Source: Sphingomonas sanguinis
GTDB lineage: Bacteria > Pseudomonadota > Alphaproteobacteria > Sphingomonadales > Sphingomonadaceae
Reading direction: 5' to 3'
Assembly: GCF_001476905.1 (NCBI RefSeq)
Contig: NZ_LDTE01000041.1
Span: 28,387 to 92,386, forward strand
Length of the DNA stretch: 64,000 nucleotides
Shown here: positions 45,303 to 53,385 of the stretch, in pieces
Position numbering within the stretch: the first letter of the stretch is position 1
Layout of the letters: each line of letters opens with the position of its first letter
The notes under the pieces: model-generated
The model's database searches: none
The model's input: only the letters and a program-made list of their open reading frames with translations
What the model was told of the DNA's origin: nothing
Made by a program: the position numbers and the translations under genes

Positions 45303-45364
45303 GGTCTGGTCCACGCCCGTGGAAACGGCACCGCCCTACTGAACCAGATTCGTCGGATCAGACC

Positions 45365-45694
45365 TTAATCGCGCACCGCCTCGCGCAGCCAGGCGAGGTA
45401 GGTCGGCGCGCCCTCTATGATCGGCGTCGCGATGATTTCCGGCACATCGTAGCTGTGCAGTGCCGTGATCGCCTCGCACAGCTCGGCAAAACGCCCCCGC
45501 ACCGTCTTGATGTGCAGCATGATCTCGGGATCGTGGCGGACCTGCCCGTCCCAACGATACCAGCTTTCGATCGGCCCAGCCTGAACGCAGGCAGCCAGCC
45601 GCCGCTCGACCAGCACCGTGGCAATCGCGGCGGCCTCGCCTTGAGAGGAGGCCGCGCACGTTACCAGAAGCGCTTCGTCGTCGTCTGGACTCAC
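45365..45694 (-). CDS. cutA: CutA-type divalent cation tolerance protein
   Basis: 109-aa trimeric CutA family protein. Typical segments: LVTCAASSQGEAAAIATVLVERRLAACV, ESWYRWDGQV, IKTVRGRFAELCEAITALHSYDVPEIIATPI and YLAWLREAV. The start is GTG 45694, overlapping the stop of the LpoA-like gene upstream (GTGA). Function in metal tolerance is from family naming only. Confidence 0.93.
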   Translation of the reverse strand: MSPDDDEALLVTCAASSQGEAAAIATVLVERRLAACVQAGPIESWYRWDGQVRHDPEIMLHIKTVRGRFAELCEAITALHSYDVPEIIATPIIEGAPTYLAWLREAVRD

Positions 45695-46923
45695 CCCCCG
45701 AATCCGGTCGGCGCGGGCGAAACCGTCACTGCGGTGCCGTCGCGGATTTCCTGCACTTCCAGCGCGCGTTCGGCCACGCCGTCGCGGCCGAAGCGGAAGG
45801 CGCCGTCGATGCCGGCGAACCCGTCTGACGCGCGCAGGCGCGCTTCGGGGAAGGGCGCGTTCATCTTCCAGTCGCGGGCGATCCGCACCGTCAGCAGGAC
45901 CGAGTCGTAGCCCAGGCTCGACAGGCGATAGGGCGCCGTCTTGAACCGGGCGCGGTATTTGGTCGCATATTGCCGGTAGAGCGCATTCGACACGCTCGCG
46001 AACCAGGCGCCGTTGAGCGGCGCGCGCGCGGCGATGCCCGATTCCGAATTCCACAGCTCGGTCCCCAAGAGCCGCGTCGTCGCGCCGGAGCCGCGCTTGA
46101 TGATCGGGGCCGCCGCCGCCGCGGTCGCGCCGCCATCGGCGATCAGCACAGCGTCATAGGGAGCCTTGGCGTTCAGCCGCTGCGCCGCCGCCGCGACGCC
46201 GCCCGCCACCCGGCCATAAGGCTGGAGCGAGACGACCTGCCCCCCCGCGCCTTCGACCGCGCGCAGGAACGCGGTGGACGCGCGCTCGCCATACAGGCCG
46301 TTGGGGACGAGCCCGGCAAAGGTCGTGACGCCGCGCCCGCGCGCATAGTCGACCACCCGCTCGATCGACTGGGCGGGGGTATAGCCCATCAGATAGGTGC
46401 CGCCCCCCGCCACGCCGCTATCGTTGGAGAAGCTGATGACCGGCACGCGCGCGGCACGGGCGATGGGGGCGACCGCGCGGACATCCTCGGACAGCAATGG
46501 CCCCAGGATCAGTTGCGCGCCCTCGGCGATCGCCTTTTGCGCCGCCGCCGCCGCGCCGGGCGTGGTGTCGTAATTGGTGATTCGGATCGTGTCCGCCTGC
46601 GCATCGAGCAGCGCCATCATCGTCGCGTTGGCGATCGACTGCCCCACCCCGGCATTGCTGCCCGACAATGGCACGAGCAGCGCGACGCGGTGGCGCGCGG
46701 TGTCGCGCGGCAGGCCTGGTTCGACCTCGGTCGAGGGGCGCGGCCTGGAGGGGGCGGGACCGGTCGGCTGCTGGTCGACCGGCCCACGCGGAACGATCGT
46801 CTGGCACGCCGCGAGCATCAGCGTCGTCGCCAGCGCGACACCGCGCCCCCACCACCGGACCCGAATCTGGGGAGCGCCCGAATCTGCGGCCCCCGGTTGT
46901 ACGAACAGCCTTGCCTCTGTCAT
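45691..46923 (-). CDS. LpoA-like penicillin-binding protein activator, lipoprotein
   Basis: 410 aa. A long basic N-region is followed by a lipobox (LMLAAC, about residue 40). The rest is a periplasmic-binding-protein type I fold (RVALLVPLSGSNAGVGQSIANATMMALLD, LILGPLLSEDVRAVAPIARAARVPVISFSND). LpoA-like proteins activate class A penicillin-binding proteins. The start ATG at 46923-46921 lies on the same CATG as the rsmI start on the other strand. CTG within the first 10 codons is the only other plausible start I saw. Confidence 0.88.
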   Translation of the reverse strand: MTEARLFVQPGAADSGAPQIRVRWWGRGVALATTLMLAACQTIVPRGPVDQQPTGPAPSRPRPSTEVEPGLPRDTARHRVALLVPLSGSNAGVGQSIANATMMALLDAQADTIRITNYDTTPGAAAAAQKAIAEGAQLILGPLLSEDVRAVAPIARAARVPVISFSNDSGVAGGGTYLMGYTPAQSIERVVDYARGRGVTTFAGLVPNGLYGERASTAFLRAVEGAGGQVVSLQPYGRVAGGVAAAAQRLNAKAPYDAVLIADGGATAAAAAPIIKRGSGATTRLLGTELWNSESGIAARAPLNGAWFASVSNALYRQYATKYRARFKTAPYRLSSLGYDSVLLTVRIARDWKMNAPFPEARLRASDGFAGIDGAFRFGRDGVAERALEVQEIRDGTAVTVSPAPTGFGG

Positions 46924-47791
46924 GACGATCCCCGTGACCCAACCTGAACACACTCTCGAACCCGGGCTGTACATCGTCGCGACCCCGATCGGCAATCTCG
47001 GCGATCTGTCCCCGCGCGCGGCCAACATATTGACAAACGCCGATGTCATCGCGGTCGAGGACAGCCGCGTGACCGCCGGACTGCTCCGCCATATCGGCGT
47101 CAAGCGGCCCATGCAGCCCTATCACGACCATAATGCCGAGCATGTCCGCCCCGGCCTGATCGCGCGGATGGCGACTCAGGCGGTGGCGCTGGTGTCGGAC
47201 GCGGGAACTCCGCTGATCTCCGATCCCGGATACAAACTTGTGCGCGACGCGCGCGCGGCGGGCCATGCCGTGGTGACGATTCCGGGCCCGTGCGCCGCCA
47301 TCGCCGCGCTGACGCTGGCCGGTCTACCGACCGACCGCTTCCTGTTCGCGGGCTTCCTGCCGCCCAAGGAAAAGGCGCGCGCCGATGCCATTGCCGAGAT
47401 TGCCACGATCCGCGCCACCCTGGTCCTCTACGAATCGGGTCCCCGTCTGGCGGCGACGTTGACCGCGCTGGCCCAAGGGCTGGGCGACCGCGAGGCGGCG
47501 GTGACGCGCGAGATCACCAAGAAGTTCGAGGAGGCGGTGACCGGCACCCTCTCCACCCTCGCCGCGCGCTATGCCGAAGGTGGCCCCAAAGGCGAAATCG
47601 CCATCGTCGTGGCGCCGCCCGGCGAAGCGCCCCCGGCGACCGAGCAGGATGCGGATACTGCCCTGGCCGAGGCGCTCACCCGCCTGCCCGTCGGTCGTGC
47701 AGCCAGCGAGGTCGCCAAGGCGCTGGGGCTGGACCGTAAGGCGCTTTATGCCCGTGCTCTGGCGATGAAGGGCGATAATTCAGGCGATTAG
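46922..47791 (+). CDS. rsmI: 16S rRNA (cytidine-1402-2'-O) methyltransferase
   Basis: 289-aa SAM-dependent methyltransferase that modifies C1402 of 16S rRNA. Motifs LYIVATPIGNLGDLSPRA, VEDSR, LVSDAGTPLISDPGY and IPGPCAAIAALTLAGLPTDRF are standard. The C-terminal domain (EVAKALGLDRKALYARAL) is also present. The ATG at 46922 overlaps the divergent lipoprotein start; GTG 46934 is a possible later start. This arrangement with an LpoA-like gene is common in proteobacteria. Confidence 0.97.
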   Translation: MTIPVTQPEHTLEPGLYIVATPIGNLGDLSPRAANILTNADVIAVEDSRVTAGLLRHIGVKRPMQPYHDHNAEHVRPGLIARMATQAVALVSDAGTPLISDPGYKLVRDARAAGHAVVTIPGPCAAIAALTLAGLPTDRFLFAGFLPPKEKARADAIAEIATIRATLVLYESGPRLAATLTALAQGLGDREAAVTREITKKFEEAVTGTLSTLAARYAEGGPKGEIAIVVAPPGEAPPATEQDADTALAEALTRLPVGRAASEVAKALGLDRKALYARALAMKGDNSGD

Positions 47792-47850
47792 GCTCGGGCA
47801 TTAGCGATTCGGCAAGAGTCGGCGGCGCAAGAACATAAGCAGGAGCCGCC

Positions 47851-48219
47851 ATGTACGCCTTCACCTTTCGCCATGACATCAATCTGCTGGATATAAGCTG
47901 GAACGGGCTGTTCACGCCCGAGATCGCCCGGCGCTATGCCCATGAGTTGCTGAACGCCTTTCGGCACAGCGGCTTTCGCCCCGGCTATCGCTTGCGCATC
48001 GACATGTCCGCAATCACGGTCCAGCCCAAGGACGCGATCATGACCGTGCACGAGGCCCTGCGCGACTTCCCCCGCGCCAGCCGGATCGCGATGATCAACG
48101 GCAGCGCAGTCGGCCGCCAGCAGATCCGGCGGCTGATGACCCAGCCCTATCTGCGGGTGTTCGACACTGCGGCGGACAGTCTGGCCTGGCTGACGGCTCC
48201 GGAGGAATTGGCGGCCTGA
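47851..48219 (+). CDS. STAS/SpoIIAA-like hypothetical protein
   Basis: 122 aa, cytoplasmic. The alternating pattern (FRHDINLLDISWNGLFTPEIARRYAHELL, YRLRIDMSAITVQPKDA, SRIAMINGSAVGRQQIRRLM) resembles a STAS/SpoIIAA-like fold. No known partner nearby. ATG has AGCAGGAGCC upstream. Confidence 0.72.
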   Translation: MYAFTFRHDINLLDISWNGLFTPEIARRYAHELLNAFRHSGFRPGYRLRIDMSAITVQPKDAIMTVHEALRDFPRASRIAMINGSAVGRQQIRRLMTQPYLRVFDTAADSLAWLTAPEELAA

Positions 48220-48375
48220 GAAGGGCAGGCAGGAGCCGCCCTCGCCGTAGAGCGCCCGTTGACTCGCTTTACGGATGACGCCGAACAGGCCGATGCAATG
48301 ATGGCCCAGCCCCTGAATTTTGCGTGTTGGCCAGCCCTGCTTGCGATCCCCTATGCTTCGCTGCAAGCATGCCTC

Positions 48376-48762
48376 ATGGCGCGCCCGCAACCGACCAAAA
48401 AAGTATCTGATCCACGTCGCCTTCAGGCCGAACAATCCGGCCGTCGCGGCGAACGCCTCGCCGCCTGGTGGCTGCGCCTAAAGGGCTGGACCATCCTCGA
48501 CCGTCGGGTGCGCACGCCTGCGGGCGAGGTCGACCTGATCGCCCGGCGCGGGTCGCTGGTCGCGTTTGTCGAGGTCAAGACGCGCAAGACCGCCGCCGAG
48601 CTGGACTTCGCGATCGACGAGCGGCGGCTGGCGCGGGTGGCCGCGGCCGCCGAAATACTGATGCCGAGCTATGCCGGGCCGGGCGATGACATTCGCGTCG
48701 ATGTCATCCTGCTCGCGCCGGGCACGCGGCCGCGCCATATCGAAAACGCATGGTGCGGGTGA
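48376..48762 (+). CDS. YraN family putative endonuclease
   Basis: 128 aa from ATG 48376. UPF0102/YraN signature: GRRGERLAAWWLRLKGWTIL, then VRTPAGEVDLIARRGSLVAFVEVKTRK (PD-(D/E)xK core with Glu-Asp and Glu-Val-Lys). Often next to rsmI, as here. The true start may be elsewhere, as in-frame starts at 48259 and later exist. Function unproven; nuclease fold only. Confidence 0.9.
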   Translation: MARPQPTKKVSDPRRLQAEQSGRRGERLAAWWLRLKGWTILDRRVRTPAGEVDLIARRGSLVAFVEVKTRKTAAELDFAIDERRLARVAAAAEILMPSYAGPGDDIRVDVILLAPGTRPRHIENAWCG

Positions 48763-48819
48763 CAGGCACGCAGGCAGCGATTACCTCCCGTCCGCAACAC
48801 CCCAAGGAAGGAAGCCCCC

Positions 48820-49782
48820 ATGTCGAAGCCGCTGACCGTCGCCGTCCAGATGGACCCGATGGACCAGATCAACATCGCAGGGGACTCGACCTTCGCGCTG
48901 ATGCTGTCGGCACAGGCGCGCGGGCACCGGCTGTTCCATTACGATGCGGGCGACCTCAACTGGTCGGACGGACATCTCTGGACCAGCGCGCATCCCGTCA
49001 CCGTGCAGCGGGTCGCAGGGGATCACTATAGCTTCGGCGAACCCGTCAAGCTGGACCTGGGCGACGAGGCCGATGTCGTGCTGATGCGACAGGACCCGCC
49101 CTTCGACCTGGGCTATATCACCGCTACCCATCTGCTGGAGCGGGTCGCCGAGAAGACGCTGGTCGTCAACAATCCGCGCAGCGTGCGCAACGCGCCGGAA
49201 AAGGTCTTCGTGCTCGACTATCCGCAGTTCATGCCACCGACACTGGTCACCCGCTCGCTCGACGAGGCGCGTGCCTTCCTGGCCCAGCATGGCGAGATCG
49301 TCATCAAGCCGCTGCACGGCAATGGCGGCAAGGCGATCTTCAAGGTCGGCCGCGACGGCGCGAACCTGTCCGCGCTGATCGAGGTGTTTAACACCGCGTA
49401 CCGCGAACCGCATATGGTACAGGCCTTCCTTCCCGCCGTGGCCAAGGGTGACAAGCGCATCGTCCTGATCGACGGTGAGGTCGCGGGCGCGATCAACCGC
49501 CTGCCGGGCGAGGGCGAAATCCGCTCCAACCTGGCGGTCGGCGGCTCGGCGCAGAAGACCGAGTTGACCGAGCGTGAGCGCGAAATTTGTGCGGTGCTGG
49601 GGCCGGAATTGAAGCGGCGCGGGCTGCTGTTCGTCGGCATCGACGTGATCGGCGGCGAATGGCTGACCGAGATCAACGTCACCTCTCCCACCGGCATCGT
49701 CGCGATCGAAAAATTCGACGGAACGGATGTCGCGGGTCTGATCTGGGACGCGATCGAGGCGAAGGTCGCGGCCAAGGCGTAA
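48820..49782 (+). CDS. gshB: Glutathione synthetase
   Basis: 320-aa ATP-grasp ligase that joins gamma-glutamylcysteine and glycine. Seen: VAVQMDPMDQINIAGDSTFALMLSAQARGH at the start, EIVIKPLHGNGGKAIF, GAINRLPGEGEIRSNLAVGGSA and LFVGIDVIGGEWLTEINVTSPTGI. Standard length. It has GGAAGGAAG upstream of ATG 48820. gshA is not in the window. Confidence 0.98.
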   Translation: MSKPLTVAVQMDPMDQINIAGDSTFALMLSAQARGHRLFHYDAGDLNWSDGHLWTSAHPVTVQRVAGDHYSFGEPVKLDLGDEADVVLMRQDPPFDLGYITATHLLERVAEKTLVVNNPRSVRNAPEKVFVLDYPQFMPPTLVTRSLDEARAFLAQHGEIVIKPLHGNGGKAIFKVGRDGANLSALIEVFNTAYREPHMVQAFLPAVAKGDKRIVLIDGEVAGAINRLPGEGEIRSNLAVGGSAQKTELTEREREICAVLGPELKRRGLLFVGIDVIGGEWLTEINVTSPTGIVAIEKFDGTDVAGLIWDAIEAKVAAKA

Positions 49783-49788
49783 CTTTTT

Positions 49789-49910
49789 TCCTCCCCTTGA
49801 AGGGGAGGTGGCGCGCGTAGTGCGACGGAGGGGTGTCCCGCTCTCGATAGGGGCGACACCCCTCCACCAGCTTTACTGGTCCCCCTCCCCTTGCAGGGGC
49901 GGAATGATGC
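49789..49910. repeat. Family E palindromic repeat
   Basis: CCTCCCCTTGAAGGGGAGG palindrome, then GGAGGGGTGTC facing GACACCCCTCC, and CCCCTCCCCTTGCAGGGGCGG at the right. Related to the copies at 42987 and 11541. Confidence 0.82.
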
Positions 49911-49969
49911 AGGGCGGAACCCATCCCCCTCTCCATGCTTTTCTCCGCCGAGCAAGGAAGGGCAAGAGC

Positions 49970-50179
49970 ATGGGTGCAACGACCATTGGCGCCATGGTGG
50001 GCGCCGCCATCGACGGCATGTCGGGCGACGACGGTGTCGCCGACGGCGCGGTCATCGGTGCGGTGACCGCTAATGTCCTGAAGATAGTGCTGCCGCTCGC
50101 CATCACCTACGCGGTCGGCTGGGCGGTGTTGCGCGGCGCGGGCGAGATCAAGGACCGGGTTTTCGGAGAGACAGCATGA
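49970..50179 (+). CDS. Small membrane protein, glycine-zipper-like
   Basis: 69 aa with an alanine/glycine-rich first half (TTIGAMVGAAIDGMSGDDGV, GAVIGAVTANVLKIVLPLAITYAVGWAVL) and one clear membrane helix. No signal peptidase site. Overlaps the next gene by 4 nt (ATGA). Function unknown; the repeated GxxxG spacing suggests membrane insertion. Confidence 0.7.
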   Translation: MGATTIGAMVGAAIDGMSGDDGVADGAVIGAVTANVLKIVLPLAITYAVGWAVLRGAGEIKDRVFGETA

Positions 50180-50385
50180 TCGGACGTATCATTGGGGCGC
50201 TCGTTGGGCGCGAAGTCAGCCGTCGTGAAGGCAATGACGGCCTCAAGGGTGCCGCCATCGGCGCGCTGGCCGTGGGCGGGATGCGCCGCCTGGGCCCGCT
50301 GGGTCTGCTGCTCGGCGGCGGTTATGCTGCCAAGAAGGCGTATGACCGGCATAAGGCGAACAAGGCCGCGAGCGGCCGCTACTAA
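50176..50385 (+). CDS. Small hydrophobic/basic protein
   Basis: 69 aa. Gly-rich hydrophobic segments (IIGALVGREV, GLLLGGGYAAKKAYD) and a basic, polar C-terminus. No recognised family. Coupled to the previous gene by the ATGA overlap, so the pair probably acts together at the membrane. Confidence 0.7.
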   Translation: MIGRIIGALVGREVSRREGNDGLKGAAIGALAVGGMRRLGPLGLLLGGGYAAKKAYDRHKANKAASGRY

Positions 50386-50410
50386 CAAGACTTTCGTCCA
50401 TTCCCCATGC

Positions 50411-50443
50411 CGCAGCGCGTCAAGCATGTCTTGACGCGCTGCG
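50411..50443. promoter_or_regulatory. Perfect 14-bp hairpin upstream of gmk
   Basis: CGCAGCGCGTCAAG (50411-50424) and CTTGACGCGCTGCG (50430-50443) are exact reverse complements around CATGT. No T-run follows (ATTGCG), so it is not a normal terminator. It ends 22 nt before the gmk ATG and could be an operator or a 5' leader structure. Confidence 0.55.
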
Positions 50444-50465
50444 ATTGCGTGCGTCAAAGGCAGGC

Positions 50466-51128
50466 ATGTCCAATTCGCCCGCCCATCCCGACGATCCCCA
50501 CAAGCTGAAGCGCCGCGGCATGTTGTTCGTGCTGTCCTCGCCCTCTGGTGCGGGCAAGTCGACGATCGCGCGCAAGCTGCTGGCCGATGATGACGGCCTG
50601 CAGATGTCGGTTTCGGCCACGACGCGCGGGATGCGGCCGGGCGAAGTCGACGGCAAGGACTATCATTTCGTCGACCTCGAGGAATTTCGCCGCATGGTGG
50701 CGAATGACGAGTTCCTCGAATGGGCGCATGTCTTCGACAACCGCTATGGCACGCCGCGCGCACAGGTCGAGGCGATGCTGGCCGCCGGCAAGGACGTGCT
50801 GTTCGACATCGACTGGCAGGGCGCGCAGCAGCTGTTCCAGATCGCGGGCGGCGACGTGGTCCGCGTGTTCATCTTCCCCCCCTCAATGGAGGAACTGCGC
50901 CAGCGACTCGAGCGGCGCGCGACCGACTCGGTCGAGGTGATCGACGCCCGCATGGCCCGCGCGGCCAACGAGGTCAGCCACTGGGACGGCTATGACTATG
51001 TCCTGGTCAATGACGATGTCGAGCAATGCTTCCAGGGGGTGAAGACCATCCTCCAGGCCGAACGGCTGAAGCGCTCGCGCCAGACCGGGCTGATCGGGTT
51101 CATTCGGAAGCTGACGACGAAGCACTGA
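50466..51128 (+). CDS. gmk: Guanylate kinase
   Basis: 220-aa essential enzyme making GDP from GMP. P-loop SSPSGAGKSTIA, the GMP-binding SVSATTRGMRPGE and VDGKDYHF segments, and WAHVFDNRYGTPRAQVEA are standard. The start is ATG 50466, preceded by AAAGG (at 50456-50460). A short basic N-terminal lead (SNSPAHPDDPHKLKRR) precedes the P-loop. Confidence 0.98.
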   Translation: MSNSPAHPDDPHKLKRRGMLFVLSSPSGAGKSTIARKLLADDDGLQMSVSATTRGMRPGEVDGKDYHFVDLEEFRRMVANDEFLEWAHVFDNRYGTPRAQVEAMLAAGKDVLFDIDWQGAQQLFQIAGGDVVRVFIFPPSMEELRQRLERRATDSVEVIDARMARAANEVSHWDGYDYVLVNDDVEQCFQGVKTILQAERLKRSRQTGLIGFIRKLTTKH

Positions 51129-51160
51129 CGCTTTCGATGGTGGTCCGCCCAGCGCGCTGG

Positions 51161-51844
51161 TTACGCCAGCGCTCCTAGGAACCGGACCGCCGCGTCATAT
51201 TCCCGCCGCTTGGCCTCGCGCGCCTCGATCGCGAGATAATCCTCGCCCCATATCTCGGCCTGGAAATCCTCGTCGACATGAGCGGCCTGCCACACGCCAT
51301 CCGCATCCGCCGCGCCCTCCAGCAGGGCCAGGCCTAACACCAGCGATCCGGTGATCGTCACCACCGGAGAGAGCGCCGCCAGCCGGAACGGATCGAGCAC
51401 CGCCACCGCCTGGCCCAGCCGCTCGACGGTCGCCTCGGGCTGGGGCTGGTGCATGATGCCGGTCACCAGCGTGAAATGGACGTCATAGCGATCCCGCGCC
51501 CAGTCGAGCAGCGGGTTCCAGACCGCATCCTGTCGCTCCACCAGTTCGGGCGGCGAATCGGCGCGGTAGCAGAGCAGATCGGTCTCCGCGTAACGCGCCA
51601 GCCCCTCGGCAAAGGGGGCCGGGTCCGCCGCGATCCGGTCGATCGCCGCATTGGCCAACCCGGTCAGCGGCATGGCACGCGGATCGACCGTTTCCTTTAC
51701 ACCGCGCCACTCGTCCGCCACCGCCTCGGCCAGCGCAGGCGTCGGTAGCGCCAGCGGCACCCGGCCCGGCGTGCGCACCGGCCGGTCGTCCAATCGCACG
51801 ACTCGCTCGGCATCGACGGTGACGCCTTTCCAGAACCGCTTCAT
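51161..51844 (-). CDS. ATP12-family F1-ATPase assembly chaperone
   Basis: 227 aa, ATP12 family, which helps assembly of F1-ATPase alpha subunits in mitochondria and alphaproteobacteria. Signature segments: KRFWKGVTV and DDRPVRTPGRVPLALPTPALAEAVADEW, then DLLCYRADSPPELVERQDAVWNPLLDWA. Overlaps the next upstream gene by 4 nt (ATGA). This chaperone is characteristic of alphaproteobacteria. Confidence 0.93.
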   Translation of the reverse strand: MKRFWKGVTVDAERVVRLDDRPVRTPGRVPLALPTPALAEAVADEWRGVKETVDPRAMPLTGLANAAIDRIAADPAPFAEGLARYAETDLLCYRADSPPELVERQDAVWNPLLDWARDRYDVHFTLVTGIMHQPQPEATVERLGQAVAVLDPFRLAALSPVVTITGSLVLGLALLEGAADADGVWQAAHVDEDFQAEIWGEDYLAIEAREAKRREYDAAVRFLGALA

Positions 51845-52056
51845 TCGCCGTCACTCCGCCAGCGATGGGCAAGGCCGGTCGGCACCACCGCGATCATGCC
51901 CAGCGCGGAAAAGACGATGGCGACGCCCAGCGCCTTGTGCGGCCACGCCACCCCGCGCGACGCCAGCACCACACCGAACAATGCGCCCGCCACGCCGATC
52001 AGGCGCACGCCCATGATGATGAACCAGCGCCGCCGGGCCAGGCTTTCGCGGCTCAT
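51841..52056 (-). CDS. Small two-helix membrane protein
   Basis: 71 aa. Two hydrophobic segments (about 12-32 and 42-62) with basic ends and a charged C-terminus. No family recognised. It overlaps both neighbours by 4 nt, in the operon HAD, this gene, ATP12. Confidence 0.8.
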   Translation of the reverse strand: MSRESLARRRWFIIMGVRLIGVAGALFGVVLASRGVAWPHKALGVAIVFSALGMIAVVPTGLAHRWRSDGE

Positions 52057-52718
52057 GCGCGCACCAGCAGGGCGGGCAGGTCCGCCACCTCTTGCGCCAC
52101 GACCTCGGCGCCCGCGCTCACCAGTTCATGCACGTCATGATAGCCCCAGGCGACGCCGACCGCGAACGCGCCCGCCGCCTTGCCCATCGCCATGTCGAAG
52201 CTGGTGTCGCCGATCATCGCCACGTCCTCCGCCGCAACCCCGGTATCGGCCATGGCGGCCAGTATCATCGAGGGGTCGGGCTTCGACGGATGCCGATCGG
52301 CGGTCTGCAAGGTCACGAAATGATGCGCCAGCCCGTGTTCGGCGAGCACCCGCGCCAGACCGCGATCCGACTTGCCCGTCGCCACGCCCATCAGCCAACC
52401 CTGCGCCGCCAGATGGTCGAGCAGCGCGGGAATGCCCTCGAAAAGGGGCTCGGGCTCCATCGCCCCCTCCGTGCGCAGGCGGAAGAACGCCGCCTTGTAA
52501 TCCATTGCCAACTGATGGTGCGCCGCCTCGCTCTCCTGCGGCGCGAGCACGCGCATCGCCTCGACCAGGCTGAGCCCGACGATTCGGCGAATCGCGGCGG
52601 CGGGTGGTGGGGTCAGGCCGGAAAGGCTGAACGCCTCCACGGCGGCGAGGCAGATATTGGCCTGGCTATCGACCAGGGTGCCGTCGCAATCGAACAGGGC
52701 AAGGCGCGGGCGCGTCAT
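52053..52718 (-). CDS. HAD phosphatase, phosphoglycolate phosphatase-like
   Basis: 221-aa HAD-IA phosphatase. Motifs: FDCDGTLVDS, GVATGKSDRGL, KPDPSMI and IGDTSFDMAMGKAAG. Layout and length match Gph-type phosphatases. Substrate not determined. First gene of the operon with the small membrane protein and ATP12 chaperone. Confidence 0.92.
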   Translation of the reverse strand: MTRPRLALFDCDGTLVDSQANICLAAVEAFSLSGLTPPPAAAIRRIVGLSLVEAMRVLAPQESEAAHHQLAMDYKAAFFRLRTEGAMEPEPLFEGIPALLDHLAAQGWLMGVATGKSDRGLARVLAEHGLAHHFVTLQTADRHPSKPDPSMILAAMADTGVAAEDVAMIGDTSFDMAMGKAAGAFAVGVAWGYHDVHELVSAGAEVVAQEVADLPALLVRA

Positions 52719-52884
52719 CGCCCCCTCCTATCGGCAAGCCCGCATGGGGGGAAGCATGACGTTTCGCATGAACAACAGCTAACAACCGCATTCAGCATCG
52801 GAACATGGCGAATCACCCATAAGGGCTTCAACGACGACGGGAATCACCCCGCCGCCGCCGGTTTGAAGATCAAGGGAGATTGTG

Positions 52885-53280
52885 ATGTTCAAGAAGCTCT
52901 CGCTCGCTGCCGCCGCCCTTGCCGTCGGCGCCACGGCTATGGTTCCGACCGCTGCCTCGGCGCAGCGTTATTATGACCGCTACGACCGCGCCTATGGCGA
53001 TGCCTATTCGGACGGTTACAACCGTGGTCCGCGTTACGATCGCGGCTATCGGGGTGATCGCGGCTATTACGACCAACGCGGCTATGCCTATCGCGGTCCG
53101 CAGCGCTGCAACAACGGCACCACGGGCACCATCGTCGGCGCGATCGCCGGTGGCCTGCTGGGCCGCACCATCGACACCCGGGGCGACCGTACCCTCGGCA
53201 CGATCCTGGGCGGTGGCGCCGGTGCGCTGGCCGGTAACGCGATCGAAAAGTCGAACAACCCCGGCTATTGCCGTCGCTAA
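52885..53280 (+). CDS. Glycine-zipper 2TM envelope protein (paralogue 1)
   Basis: 131 aa. A signal peptide (about 1-26, ending ASAQ) precedes a Tyr/Arg/Gly-rich segment, then a Cys-containing glycine-zipper module (QRCNNGTTGTIVGAIAGGLL then TIDTRGDRTLGTILGGGAGALA) and ends CRR. Paralogues at 56092 and 56844 share the same zipper and cysteine pattern. Likely inserts in or associates with the outer membrane. Start ATG 52885 (or GTG 52882), AGGGAGATTG upstream. It interrupts an otherwise minus-strand block. Confidence 0.85.
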   Translation: MFKKLSLAAAALAVGATAMVPTAASAQRYYDRYDRAYGDAYSDGYNRGPRYDRGYRGDRGYYDQRGYAYRGPQRCNNGTTGTIVGAIAGGLLGRTIDTRGDRTLGTILGGGAGALAGNAIEKSNNPGYCRR

Positions 53281-53313
53281 CGGGACGGGGCGCAAAGCCC
53301 CCTCCCATGACAT

Positions 53314-53350
53314 CGAAAGCCCCGTCGACCCAGGTCGGCGGGGCTTTCGT
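53314..53350 (+). terminator. Rho-independent terminator after paralogue 1
   Basis: AAAGCCCCGTCGACC and GGTCGGCGGGGCTTT form a stem of about 14 bp with one mismatch and a short loop, followed by TCGTT. It lies about 35 bp after the stop. Confidence 0.82.
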
Positions 53351-53385
53351 TATGCTCGATCCTCCCCGTGCCGGGGAGGATCAGG

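Noticed and set aside
45303..45364. Imperfect 10-bp inverted repeat between hemW and cutA
   Set aside because: The arms are about 40 bp apart with a mismatch and no T-run; too weak to call a terminator.
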